From Cinnamomum chago (lineage: Eukaryota > Streptophyta > Magnoliopsida > Laurales > Lauraceae), in the NCBI GenBank assembly GCA_038049695.1, contig CP142454.1, positions 15,570,501 through 15,634,500 on the forward strand: a DNA stretch of 64,000 nt, in the 5' to 3' direction. A program made the position numbers and the translations under genes. Below the pieces are notes generated by a model. The model made no database searches. It saw nothing but the letters and a program-made list of their open reading frames with translations, and was not told the origin of the DNA. Every line of letters starts with the position of its first letter. Position 1 is the stretch's first letter. Positions 25,125 through 37,260 of the stretch are shown here, one piece after another.

Positions 25125-26605
25125 CACTACAAGAAAAGTTATGATAGACTACAGAGAATTTGCCGATGCAATAAAAACGTCGGTAATTAATAATTTTACC
25201 GACGCTATTACAAAAAGATAGCGTCGGTAAATGGGTTGTACAGATGGCATGATGAAGTTTAGAACTTCCCGACGCTAATGGCGTCGGGAACTTCCTCGCG
25301 CTAATGGCGTCGGGAACTTCCTCGCGCCAACCCATTTCCCGCTGGAATTTTGGTTCCCGCGGTTGACCAAAAAACTTCCCGACGCCAAGAGCGTCGGTCA
25401 GTTTCACAAGCGTCGGGAAGTTTGTAAATTCAACAACTTCTACAGATTTTTTAAAGGGATTTGTGGGAGGAAAGTTGACGCCGTTGGTCAGTTTATTGGG
25501 AAGAAAGTTACCGACGCCATACGGCGTCGGTAAGTTTATTGGGAGGAAACTTACCGACGCCGTAGTTTATTATATCTTCCCAACACTTCCCCTTCTCCCC
25601 ACTCATCGCCACCCTCTGCACCCTCGCCACTCTCTGCAACGCGTCTTCGCCCTCTTCTCTGTGCAATGACTCTCCCGGCGACCACCACTGCTGCAGTCGT
25701 CCTCTGTTGCTGCCATTCTCCACCCATACTAGTTCTTGCAATATCGTATAAACGGTATGTAGTTTTTTTTATATTATTTATCTGATAATTAGTTTAATAA
25801 TATGTTTTGTTTTATAAATTTTAGAATGGATATGATTATACAATTATTACTATCTGAATGTAGTTTGATAATTTATATAGATAATGTATAAAAAATTTGT
25901 TATTTGTTTTAAATATGATTTTAATGGATCGGGGTTCGAATCCCCTCTCCCTTATAATTTGGGTTTGTTTTTTTTTCATAAGTTGTTTGCTCTCTTTTGA
26001 CGGGATTTCTCTTTGTGCCCAAAATATATCCTCTCCCAAAGCACCGGTTTAGATATGCCCACAATATATCCCCTCCCCCTCCCCCTCCCTTCCTATCTCT
26101 GTCATTGGTAAATATTCCACTCCCCTTCTCTGCTCCTCTCTCTATCATTTGTTTGACGGACTACAATAAATGGGTATAATCTGCCTGAGCTTTCTTTTAT
26201 GAAAGAGGAATGTCTACTGATCTTGATCTTTTGAGCCTATTTTTGAATAAAGTGATTGATTCATTTGTGGTATTTTGGATTAGGTGGAGGCATCAGATCG
26301 TATATGTGGAGATTGTCTGGCATTTTACGTTTAGACGGTTCCAATGACTGATTGGAAGCATGATTAAAAAAAATAAACTTAAAGTTACCGATGCCATTGG
26401 CGTCGGTAACTTTAAGCATAAAATAAAATTACCGACGCCAATGGCGTCGGTAAATTTAACTACAACTTGCCGACGCGGTCAACGCGTCGGCAATTATATT
26501 TACCTATGAATTTTTCCCTACGTCGTATGTAGCGTCGGTAAATTTATTTACCGACGCATATTTAAGTTTACCGACGCGTCGGTAAACTTCAGTTTTGTAA
26601 TAGTG
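25125..26605 (+). mobile_element. CACTA transposon E1, non-autonomous, complete
   Basis: Starts CACTACAAGAAAAG and its other end, inverted, reads CACTATTACAAAAC, the hallmark of CACTA (En/Spm) elements. A 3-bp target-site duplication GGG flanks it (25122-25124 and 26606-26608). Copy B shows the empty site (GGG at 49767-49769). Both subterminal regions are packed with CCGACGC and its inverse GCGTCGG, often as short palindromes, like the transposase-binding arrays of this superfamily. No transposase is encoded. Compared with E2-E4 it lacks about 165 bases internally, joined at a GCA near 25667. Confidence 0.95.
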
Positions 26606-27057
26606 GGGGGTACTTGTAATGTTTTTCTGTTCTTCTATCATTCATCAATCTTTCAAAGAATGACTTTTAATTTTACACCAATGATTCATGCTTCACAGTG
26701 TAGGTATTTTTTGGTTTCTTATACTTCTTTTTCTTAATTAGAAACTTATATTATTTCCCAAAATCTATTGAAAACTCTTCCAAGCAAAAATATTCCCGAT
26801 GAAATGTCAGGAAGAAGTAATCTGACATTAAAGCACACAATGGTCTTATTCTTGTACAAATATACACCTGGTGAACTTGTAGTAGAAATTTTTTTATATT
26901 TGCTGCTAAACGCATTACTCTTAATTTTCATATTAGTAGAAGTTCTAATGGATTTCCTTTTAAAGAAGGTTCCTTGACAAAAGCCATGAGTGATATTTTT
27001 AGCACTACAGTCATATGCTGCTCCTCATTGTGGCAGGTTGATTGGTGGGAAGTAGCA

Positions 27058-27284
27058 ATGACTTCTAATGATGAAGATGTGGCAATCAAGGTTTGAAGCT
27101 TAAAATGTTTTATGCAAATATGTTTAGTGGAATTTAAATAGATTCTTAATGTCTCTTTGACTCTTTGTTGTGTTAACAGGGAAAGTACACTGCAATGCTT
27201 TTGTGTTGGGTCCTAGGAACTGGTAGCCTCTTTGCGTGGAATAGCTTGTTGACAACCTTAGATTACTATATTGCCATATTCCCT
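27058..27284 (+). pseudogene. ENT: ENT exons 1-2, cassette 1
   Basis: Start of an equilibrative nucleoside transporter. Exon 1 (27058-27090) encodes MTSNDEDVAIK and ends at a GT donor. Exon 2 (27180-27284) encodes GKYTAMLLCWVLGTGSLFAW and the rest of the first membrane helix, to AIFP, then a GTATGC donor. It is intact but separated from exon 3 by two further copies. If unspliced it runs on into CACTA sequence (stop near 27386). It could serve as an alternative first-exon pair or be inert. Confidence 0.88.
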
Positions 27285-27299
27285 GTATGCATTCATTTA

Positions 27300-28932
27300 C
27301 AAAAAGATAGCGTCGGTAAATGGGTTGTACAGATGGCAGGATGCAGTTTAGAACTTTCCGACGCTAATGGCGTCGGTAAGTTATGATGTTTAATTTGGCG
27401 TCGGGACCTTCCTCGCGCCAACCCATTTCCTGCTGGAATTTTGGTTCCTGCGGTTGACCAAAAAACTTCCCGACGCCAAGAGCGTCGGTAAGTTTGACTG
27501 AAGAAGTTTCCGACGCCATAAGCGTCGGGAAGTTTGTGAATTCAACAACTTCTACAGATTTTTTGAAGGGATTTGTGGGAGGAAAGTTGACGCCGTCGGT
27601 CAGTTTATTGGGAAGAAAGTTACCGACGCCATATGGCGTCGGCAAGTTTATTATATCTTCCCAAAACTTCCCCTTCTCCCCACTCATCGCCACTCTCTGC
27701 ACCCTCACCACTCTCTGCAACGCGTCTTCGCCCTCTACTCTGTGCATATGTCCTGTCTTCCTCCCATCTCCCTAACGTTTTCACATCTAACCAGCCTTCT
27801 TCCCCTCTTGATAAGGTATGAAATATTTATATTATCTGTTTTGTTTTTTTTTTTGTTTTTTTTTCTTCAAATAATTTTTCTCCTTTTTTTGTTAAATGTT
27901 TGTCTGCAATGACTCTCCCGGCGACCACCACTGCTGCTGTCGTCCTCTGCTGCTGCCATTCTCCACCCATACTAGTTCTTGCAATATCATATAAACGGTA
28001 TGTAGTTTTTTATTTATTTATCTGATAATTAGTTTAATAATATGTTTTGTTTTATAAATTTTAGAATGGATATGATTATACAAATATTACTATCTGAATG
28101 TAGTTTGATAATTTATATAGATAATGTATAAGAAATTTGTTATTTGTTTTAAATATGATTTTAATGGATCTGGGTTCGAATCCCCTCTCCCTTATTATTT
28201 GGGTTTGTTTTTTTTTTCATAAGTTGTTTGCTCTCTTCTGACGGGATTTCTCTTTGTGCCCAAAATATATCCTCTCCGAAAGCACCGGTTTAGATATGCC
28301 CACAATATATCCCCTCCCCCTCCCCCTCCCTTCCTATCTCTGTCATTGGTAAATATTCCACTCCCCTTCTCTGCTCCTCTCTCTATCATTTGTCTGACGG
28401 ACTACAATAAATGGGTATAATCTGCCTGAGCTTTCTTTTATGAAAGAGGAATGTCTACTGATCTTGATCTTTTGAGCCTATTTTTGAATAAAGTGGTTGA
28501 TTCATTTGTGGTATTTTGGATTAGATGGAGGCTTCAGATCGTATATGTGGAGATTGTCTGGCATTTTATGTTTAGACGGTTCCAATGACTGATTGGAAGC
28601 ATGATTAAAAAAAATAAACTTAAAGTTACCGACGCCAATATTTAAGCATAAAATAAAATTACCGACGCCAATGGCGTCGGTAACAGGCGTTGGTAAATTT
28701 AACTACAACTTGCCGACGCGTTGATGGCGTCGGTAACTTTAAGCATAAAATAAAATTACCGACGCCAATGGCATCGGTAACAGGCGTTGGTAAATTTAAC
28801 TACAACTTGCCGACGCGGAATTATATTTACCTATGATTTTTTCCCTACGCCGTTTGTAGCGTCGGTAAATTTATTTACCGACGCATATTTAAGTTTACCG
28901 ACGCGTCGGTAAACTTCAGTTTTGTAGTAGTG
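27300..28932 (+). mobile_element. CACTA copy E2, 5' end missing
   Basis: Same element as E1 but without the first about 86 bases, including the CACTA terminus, because the tandem junction lies inside the left subterminal array. The right end (GTAGTAGTG) is kept. It retains the about 165-bp internal piece missing from E1 and has an extra duplicated CCGACGC block on the right. Lacking one terminus, it should not transpose by itself. Confidence 0.9.
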
Positions 28933-29384
28933 GGGGGTACTTGTAATGTTTTTCTGTTCTTCTATCATTCATCAATCTTTCAAAGAATGACTTTTAATTT
29001 TCCACCAATGATTCATGCTTCACAGTGTAGGTATTTTTTGGTTTCTTATACTTCTTTTTCTTAATTAGAAACTTATATTATTTCCCAAAATCTATTGAAA
29101 ACTCTTCCAAGCAAAAATATTCCCGATGAAATGTCAGGAAGAAGTAATCTGACATTAAAGCACACAATGGTCTTATTCTTGTACAAATATACACCTAGTG
29201 AACTTGTAGTAGAAATTTTTTTATATTTGCTGCTAAACGCATTACTCTTAATTTGCATATTAGTAGAAGTTCTTGTGGATTTCCTTTTAAAGAAGGTTGC
29301 TTGACAAAAGCCATTAGTGATATTTTTAGCACTACAGTCATATGCTGCTCCTCATTGTGGCAGGTTGATTGGTGGGAAGTAGCA

Positions 29385-29611
29385 ATGACTTCTAATGATG
29401 AAGATGTGGCAATCAAGGTTTGAAGCTTAAAATGTTTTACGCAAATATGTTTAGTGGAATTTAAATAGATTCTTAATGTCTCTTTGACTCTCTGTTGTGT
29501 TAACAGGGAAAGTACACTGCAATGTTTTTGTGTTGGGTCCTAGGAACTGGTAGCCTCTTTGCGTGGAATAGCTTGTTGACAACCTTAGATTACTATATTG
29601 CCATATTCCCC
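29385..29611 (+). pseudogene. ENT: ENT exons 1-2, cassette 2
   Basis: Second copy of the ENT start: exon 1 29385-29417 (MTSNDEDVAIK), exon 2 29507-29611 (GKYTAMFLCWVLGTGSLFAW to AIFP). Frames and splice sites are intact. It differs from cassette 1 by few bases, mostly silent or conservative. No exon 3 follows directly; the next sequence is CACTA. Confidence 0.88.
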
Positions 29612-29626
29612 GTATGCATTCATTTA

Positions 29627-31177
29627 CAAAAAGATAGCGTCAGTAAATGGGTTGTACAGATGGCAGGATGCAGTTTAGAACTTCCCGACGCTAATGGCGT
29701 CGATAAGTTTTGATGTTTAATTTGGCGTCGGGACCTTCCTCGCGCTAACCCATTTCCCGCTGGAATTTTGGTTCCTGCGGTTGACCAAAAAACTTCCCGA
29801 CGCCAAGAGCGTCGGTAAGTTTGACTGCAGAACTTTCCGACGCCATAAGCGTCGGGAAGTTTGTGAATTCAACAACTTCTACAGATTTTTTGAATTGATT
29901 TGTGGGAGGAAAGTTGACGCCGTCGGTCAGTTTATTGGGAAGAAAGTTACCGATGCCATACGGCGTCGGTAAGTTTATTGGGAGGAAACTTACCGACGCC
30001 ATATGGCGTTGGCAAGTTTATTATATCTTCCCAACACTTCCCCTTCTCCCTTCCCCTTCTCCCCACTCATCGCCACTCTCTGCACCCTCACCACTCTCTG
30101 CAACGCGTCTTCGCCCTCTTCTCTGTGCTTATGTCCTGTCTTCCTCCCATCTCCCTAACGTTTTCTCATCTAACCAGTCTTCTTCCCCTCTTTATAAGGT
30201 ATGAAATATTTATATTATCTGTTTTGTTTTTTTTTTTTCTTCAAATAATTTTTCTCATTTTTTTGTTAAATGTTTGTCTGCAATGACTCTCCCGGCGACC
30301 ACCACTGCTGCTGTCGTCCTCTGCTGCTGCCATTCTCCTCCCATACTAGTTCTTGCAATATCATATAAACGGTATGTAGTTTTTTATTTATTTATCTGAT
30401 AATTAGTTTAATAATATGTTTTGTTTTATAAATTTTAGAATGGATATGATTATACAAATATTACTATCTGAATGTAGTTTGATAATTTATATAGATAATG
30501 TATAAAAAAATTGTCATTTTTTTTAAATATGTTTTTAATGGATCTGGGTTCGAATCCCCTCTCCCTTATTATTTGGGTTTGTTTTTTTTTTCATAAGTTG
30601 TTTGCTCTCTTCTGACGGGATTTCTCTTTGTGCCCAAAATATATCCTCTCCCAAAGCACCGGTTTAGATATGCCCACAATATATCCCCTCCCCCTCCCCC
30701 TCCCTTCCTATCTCTGTTATTGGTAAATATTCCACTCCCCTTCTCTGCTCCTCTCTCTATCATTTGTCTGACGGACTACAATAAATGGGTATAATCTGCC
30801 TGAGCTTTCTTTTATGAAAGAGGAATGTCTACTGATCTTGATCTTTTGAGCCTATTTTTGAATAAAGTGATTGATTCATTTGTGGTATTTTGGATTAGAT
30901 GGAGGCTTCAGATCGTATATGTGGAGATTGTCTGGCATTTTATGTTTAGACGGTTCCAATGACTGATTGGAAGCATGATTAAAAAAAATAAACTTAAAGT
31001 TACCGACGCCATTGGCGTCGGTGCGTCGGTAACAGGCGTCGGTAAATTTAACTACAACTTGGCAATTATATTTACCTATGATTTTTTCCCTACGCCGTAT
31101 GTAGCGTCGGTAAATTTATTTACCGACGCATATTTAAGTTTACCGACGCGTCGGTAAACTTCAGTTTTGTAGTAGTG
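29627..31177 (+). mobile_element. CACTA copy E3, 5' end missing
   Basis: Third copy, with the same left truncation as E2 and an intact right end. The right subterminal array is shorter than in E2. It contains the conserved stretch around 30548 (GGGTTCGAATCCCCTCTCCC) that resembles the 3' arm of a tRNA and occurs in all copies. Confidence 0.9.
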
Positions 31178-31960
31178 GGGGGTACTTGTAATGTTTTTCT
31201 GTTCTTCTTCTATCATTCATCAATCTTTCAAAGAATGACTTTTAATTTTACACCAATGATTCATGCTTCACAGTGTAGGTACTTTTTGGTTTCTTATACT
31301 TCTTTTTCTTAATTAGAAACTTATATTATTTCCCAAAATCTATTGAAAACTCTTCCAAGCAAAAATATTCCCGATGAAATGTCAGGAAGAAGTAATCTGA
31401 CATTAAAGCACACAATGGTCTTATTCTTGTACAAATATACACCTGGTGAACTTGTAGTAGAAATTTTTTTATATTTGCTGCTAAACGCATTACTCTTAAT
31501 TTGCATATTAGTAGAAGTTCTTGTAGATTTCCTTTTAATGACGGTTGCTTGACAAAAGCCATGAGTGATATTTTTAGCACTACAGTCATATGCTGCTCCT
31601 CATTGTGGCAGGTTGATTGGTGGGAAGTAGCAATGACTTCTAATGATGAAGATGTGGCAATCAAGGTTTGAAGCTTAAAATGTTTTATGCAAATATGTTT
31701 AGTGGAATTTAAATAGATTCTTAATGTCTCTGACTCTTTGTTGTGTTAACAGGGAAAGTACACTGAAATGTTTTTGTGTTGGGTCCTCGGAACTGGTAGC
31801 CTCTTTGCATGGAAATGCTTGTTGACAACCTTAGATTACTATATTGCCATATTCCCTGTATGCATTCATTTACTTCCCCTTCTTTCCATCCTTGGTTACT
31901 ATACTTAAGATATTCATACTCAAGTTGAGTAACATTGTAACCATGTAACTGATCATTTTT

Positions 31961-32133
31961 TATTTTTATTTTTTGCTATTGACCCCTAGTGGTTTCTCCC
32001 TCTCCAGAACCGAAGGTTGAGTCCACTTGTGCTACCACCTGGGAGCCACAGGGGTTTTGCCCGGCTTCTCTCTGGCCCCCCGGAGGAATTATTCCAGCCC
32101 AAAGGGTTGGAAACCCTCCATTAGAAAAAAAAA
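31961..32133 (+). mobile_element. SINE in ENT intron 2, copy A
   Basis: The 3' half (CTCTGGCCCCCCGGAGG, CCAGCCCAAAGGGTTGG) matches the SINE at 13.1 kb and ends in a poly-A run. Target-site duplications of 18 bp (ATGTAACTGATCATTTTT, 31943-31960, and one mismatch at 32134-32151) flank it. The tRNA-like 5' part is degraded. The same insertion is in copy B, so it is older than the duplication. Confidence 0.9.
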
Positions 32134-32535
32134 ATGTAACTAATCATTTTTCTTCTATATAAAATAGAGAAATCGGAATGAGTGGATCTAGTTATGTTGT
32201 TTATTTTGTTGTGCAGGACTATCACCCCTCGAGAGTACTTACTATTGCAGTTCTTTCTTTTGCATTTGGAATTATCACAATATTGACATACTATGAAGCG
32301 GAGATGAATAACAGATTACGCAACTTGATTGGGTTTACAATTTACGTCATAGGTTCAGTATTAGTTCTTGTTGTAAGTGCTATTTATAATGATTTTACTA
32401 GTCATCTTCTATCATCGCTTCCTACATTTTCCTCCATCCTATTAGTTATTCTTAGTGTACATTAGAAATTTACCACTTTTAGCAATAGTCATTCACCATT
32501 GGTGAGAGCCAAAGCATCTATTTGCTAGGCCCCAT

Positions 32536-32853
32536 TGCAGGATCATAGACCCCATTGAGATACCACTTATCCCAAAACCAATTAGTAATAGGAAACGACA
32601 CAACAATGGCTTTATGATGAGGCTGAGGGCTCGACCACAATTATGACCGCTCAGGAGCGATGATGGACATTGACCTCAACACCCATTTTGTTGACTACTT
32701 TGAGAATTGTTGAGGTTAATCTCCACCATCGTTCTTGAGCGGTCATAATCGTGGTCGAGCCCTTGCCCTCACCATAAAACTAATGTTGTGTCGTTTCCCA
32801 TTACTAATTGATTTTAGGATAAGTGGTAGCTCAATGGGGTGTAAGATCCTACA
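32536..32853. mobile_element. Foldback element in ENT intron 3, copy A
   Basis: Two arms of about 140 bp are inverted complements (for example CCCCATTGAGATACCACTTA against its inverse near 32818-32840, and GGGCTCGACCACAATTATG against 32736-32760), separated by about 30 bp. The block starts TG and ends CA, and is followed by TGGTACCGGAG, similar to a retrotransposon primer-binding site. It could therefore be a palindromic MITE or a lone LTR of a TRIM-like element. Also in copy B. Confidence 0.8.
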
Positions 32854-34892
32854 ACTGGTACCGGAGATGCATGCGCAGCTTGTGACCAGCAGATAGACAA
32901 CTTACTTGGGTGGTTGCTAAATGAATTAGTAATGTCAATTATGATATATCTTGTCTTTCGGTACATTTTTCCATCAAATTTAACCTTACTTTGTTGTTTT
33001 TACCCTTGGTAGTTGAATTTGGCAACATCTGGAAATGGAAGTTTTGGAGCTTATATTGGCATGTGTTCCATATGTGTTAGTTTTGGAGTTGCAGAAGGCT
33101 TTGTTCAAGGTGCAATGGGTGGTGATCTATCCTTCATGTGTCAAGAATTCATTCAGGTGATTTGTTAATTGTTACATTTCATATTCTGTTTGGTATAGTT
33201 TGGTGAGGCAACCTTTTGCCAATTAAAAAAAGTTTAATCAATATAACAAAAGCATAACATCTGGATTACTTGTAGATATTTGATGCAGCTATGCTTAATT
33301 TGAATCTCTTATTGATGGACTTGGATTTTTATTGATGTTTGGATGTTCTTGTGGCATTGCAGTCATTTTCAGCAGGTGTAGCTGCATCCGGGACTCTAGC
33401 TTCTGTTCTTAGACTTGCCATAAAGGCAGCATTTGAAAAAAACCAAAGGCGGCCTTCGAAAGGGAGCATGTATATATATAATTCCATTTTTCCGATTTCT
33501 TTTATTTTCCATATTCTTTTTTGTTAATTTTAGATCTATCTAATTAATAGTTGCTAACATGAAAGTTTATGGAACAATCACAAAAAATTGAAAATAAGTG
33601 AACAAAATTCATTAGCTCGACGATGATAAAAACGTCAAATTAGCTCCTTTCAAGGTTATTCAAAGATATGATTAAACATTTAATTAAGGTCCAATTTTAT
33701 TGATTTCCAAGATCGGACGTCCATGTAGTCATTAACCCTATGTTCATGCTGCCTAGATCGGGTCCTGCCCATAGTATTCAAGTTGAAGCCCCAGTTCAAC
33801 CCATTTGCAAACTACATAAACCCAATTGTGTTAGGTATATTGGGTTGTACTACTACTAGGCACTTTAAGTTTATATATTTTTAAAAATAGGTATATTATT
33901 CGATGTTAGAAAACTTGTGATTCGGACTCGACTCATCCAATGCAACAAAAGAAATTGACTTGGATAGATACAACGCGGAGACTAATGAGTGTCATGTTCC
34001 ATTACCTATAAAATATAAATATGGATTTATTTACTTGCATTCATGATAATCATTTCAAATTAATAAATTTATATATGCAAAAAAATTTTTTTATTGCAAA
34101 TAAGGAAAATAAAAGAGAAAATATTGCATGTTAATTTTTTTGTTTTTTTAGACTAAATATCGCATGTAATAGATTAAATATAAGTTTTAAATCACATTTC
34201 AAACATCAATTTTAAATTGTTGACTTCAAACCCCATACATAACTACTTAAAAATTAATATCAATTGTTTATAATTATATTTACCCATCAAAATAGTTAAG
34301 AATGCAAACAACTTATAAAAAATGAGATGACTCGTCTGAGTTAATTTCCCTTGTATTTGACTCGGTCTATCTTCAAATGTGATGACTCAGGAGAGTCAAG
34401 AGTGAACTCAGTGAGCACGATAGACTTTAAAATATTTCATCCCCAATCAGTTACCTATGGGTTTATTTTTTGACATGATTAAAGCTTTTTCTTTGAGAAA
34501 ACTTTACCAAATGACTACATCTCCACCCTTTAACTTATTGTAATTAACACTTGAGTTTTAACTGAGCTTTGGTTAAATATGTAGTCTTAGAAAATTGGAA
34601 TCTTGAATTGATACTCTTCCAAGAGTATTATATTAGCTGGAAACCTTACTAATAATCTAAGCGAAAAACCCCATTAGCATTCATAGGAATATAATGTAAA
34701 TCAAATTAAAATTTTGAGCTTTGGAAGAAATGATTTATATTTACCTTTTGGTATTGCAGAATGTAAAGAACATATAAAGTAGGATATATGTGTGTCTGCA
34801 TGTGTTCTTTTGACTTTTATACTCCAAATATGTGTCAAAGAATTATCACAACAATGGTTTGAGGCAGAAACTTCTTAACCAAATAAGTATAA

Positions 34893-35035
34893 TCTATGAT
34901 GCACTGATACTTCAAAATGGGCAACGTATCGTGTCGTATTGTATCTAATACTTCACTTTTTATGTGTAAAATCTGTGTCTCTGCCATGTCTATGGCGTGT
35001 CCTTGCCGTATCCATACCGTATCTGGGCATCATAG
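34893..35035. mobile_element. MITE in ENT intron 5, copy A only
   Basis: 143 bp with inverted ends TCTATGATGC/GCATCATAG and flanking repeats AGTATAA (34886-34892 and 35036-35042). Copy B has a single AAGTATAACC with no insert. Confidence 0.88.
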
Positions 35036-36553
35036 AGTATAACCTGATTTCCAAGTCCTTCACTATAATAAATATGCAATAGGGTGCATATCCATCACTT
35101 TTCTTGTTCGTCCCTTCTTCAAAATAAGCAAAATGTATAAATTTTTTCAGCATGTTTTTGTTTTCAAAGTAAGTTGTGCAGATTTTAGCAAAAATACTAT
35201 CCAATCTTTATGTTATACAATATCTTTTATATGCCTCAAAATTCATGATATTTCTCTAATGCCTATTCCATTTGGTTGCCAATCACAGTGGTATTTCTAG
35301 CAGTCACAGCATTTTTCGAACTAGTATGTCTTCTCCTTTACGCATATGTATTCGTCAAACTACCAATCATCAAGTATTATCATTCGAAGGCAGCTGTTGA
35401 AGGTTCTAAAACAGTTTCAATTGACCTTACTATCACTCAAATTCAAGTCCAGGCTAATCCAAGTGTATGCATCAAAACTACAACTTCCTATTTTTGCGAG
35501 TATCAACATTTTTTGTGCTAGTTTTCTAACTTGAATGTGGATTTATTGTAGGATGGAGAAGATCATAAACTATTAGAACGCCTGAGCAACAAGCAGTTAT
35601 TACTAAAAAATATAGATTATGCAATTGATATTGTCCTGATATATATGCTAACATATTCAATATTCCCTGGGTTTCTAGTTGAGGACACCGGATCCCATGG
35701 TTTAGGCTCTTGGTAAGTGTTCATTTCCTAAATCCTTTTGTAACCTGCAGTTGGTGTTTTCTCATGTGCTAATTTAATTAATCATTGTAAAGTTTTTTTT
35801 TTCAATGTTTTAAAACATTGAGGCATATGATGCAATGCTACTGTTTTCCTATATAGTGGGGGTATAAGATTCATGAGCACATCTTTTTAGTTTACAAATA
35901 ATGGAAAGTTGATCTCATGAGTGCCTTCTTTTTTAATCTCTATTCAAAGTTTTCAAAGGCCTACTTATTCCATAACAAATCTATCTTGCTATCCCCTTAA
36001 ATTGCTGCTGATTCTACTTTGAAACTTGGCATTAGCCATCATATGATTTTATGATGATATAAGGTTGCACGATTTATGCCTTGAAAATTTTAGAGGAGTG
36101 AAAACCTAAAACCGGGGGAGGCAATCTTTTCTTGGCTTGAAGCCTCATGTATCCCCATAGTTGTAAACCTCAGGTGAGTTGCGAGGCCCTCAGGTGAGGG
36201 AAGTAGACCGACCTATGGTGAGAAAAGGTGCATGCCTCGGTTCAAATCCAGGAGGAGCAAGGAAAAACTAGAGCATCTTACCGCTAGGGTAAGAGGGCCT
36301 TCTTATTTCTGAAGGCCCTTGAAGTAAGCCTCAAGCATAAGCGCTAAAAACTTTTGAAAGCACCAATCTCAATTTTAGGACCTAAATTTCATGGCTTAAA
36401 TCTCATAAACTACCAACTCAATAGTCAATAGTACAGAAACAATGGCACTTCTGTTTATGCATAGTGACCTTGGCTTTAATTTACTAGGCCTATAGTAGTA
36501 AAGAATCTGGTTAGTGCAATAACTAGTTTTATTTTTCAACGATAGCATGCCCT

Positions 36554-37260
36554 TGTAGTGCAGCACATGGGTGGTTCGGATCGGTTTAACACTAAAACCA
36601 ACAACCAAACTAAACCTGTCGGTTTTTTAATTAACCGATATGATCCGACCGATGGAGAGGGCTTAAACCAAACCGAACCGAACCAAATGGTTCGGTTCGG
36701 TTCGGTTCAGTCGGTTCAACCGTTGTTTTTTATTTTATTTTTTTGAAAATTAGACATTGAAAATTTCAAAATGATGATATCCCGTCTTTTGCATTTGTTC
36801 AAATTTTTGGTGCAAACATAAAAATCCAACAATTCATACTAGACTAAACGCATATAAAAATAATTCTACTCCAAAAAAAGAGTTTAGACTAAACACAAGA
36901 AAAAAAAAAAAACAATAACCAGCTTGCAGTGAAACATTCATTCCACATGATACCCTCTGAGGTAGTACTGACAATTGAGTTTATGTGAGAATGGAGTTGT
37001 CGACTTTAACTATGAAAGTAGTAAAAAACGAAATCATAAGGCTAAAATAGTAAAAAAGCAATACTTAAGTTACCACATACGGTCGGTTCGGTTTAAGCGG
37101 TTAACCATGGGCTCAAACCAATAACCGACCAATGTAAGCGGTTTTTATGATTTTCAAACCGTTAACCGAACCGATCCACTATAAACCGATCTGAACCGCT
37201 CGGTTCGATCAGTTCGGTTTGATTCGGTTTTGCGGTGATATCGGATTTTTTGTACAGCCC
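36554..37260. mobile_element. hAT-like element in ENT intron 7, copy A only
   Basis: 707 bp rich in GGTTCGGTTCGG and its inverse AACCGAACC near both ends. Its right end, inverted, reads GGGCTGTACAAAAAAT. An 8-bp duplication, CATGCCCT/TATGCCCT (36546-36553 and 37261-37268, one mismatch), flanks it. Copy B has the empty site AGCATGCCCTAGATC (about 55609). The duplication length fits hAT; no transposase. Confidence 0.88.

Larger units (their letters stand above)
25211..31872 (+). repeat. Tandem triplication of CACTA plus ENT exons 1-2
   Basis: Three head-to-tail units: 25211-27299, 27300-29626 and 29627-31872 (2089, 2327 and 2246 bp). Each has CACTA from CAAAAAGATAGCG to its 3' end, the ENT upstream region, exon 1, intron 1, exon 2 and the first bases of intron 2. 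At both internal junctions ENT intron 2 (GCATTCATTTAC) runs straight into the CACTA subterminal sequence (TTACAAAAAGATAG); the shared TTAC is a microhomology. Unit 3 continues into the rest of the gene. Confidence 0.93.

Noticed and set aside
25928..25952. tRNA gene in the CACTA elements
   Set aside because: Only a T-arm-like piece is present; no acceptor 5' strand, D-arm or anticodon arm.
36180..36300. GGTTCAAATCC box B-like motif, possible SINE or tRNA
   Set aside because: No box A at proper spacing, no tRNA fold, no A tail or target-site duplication.
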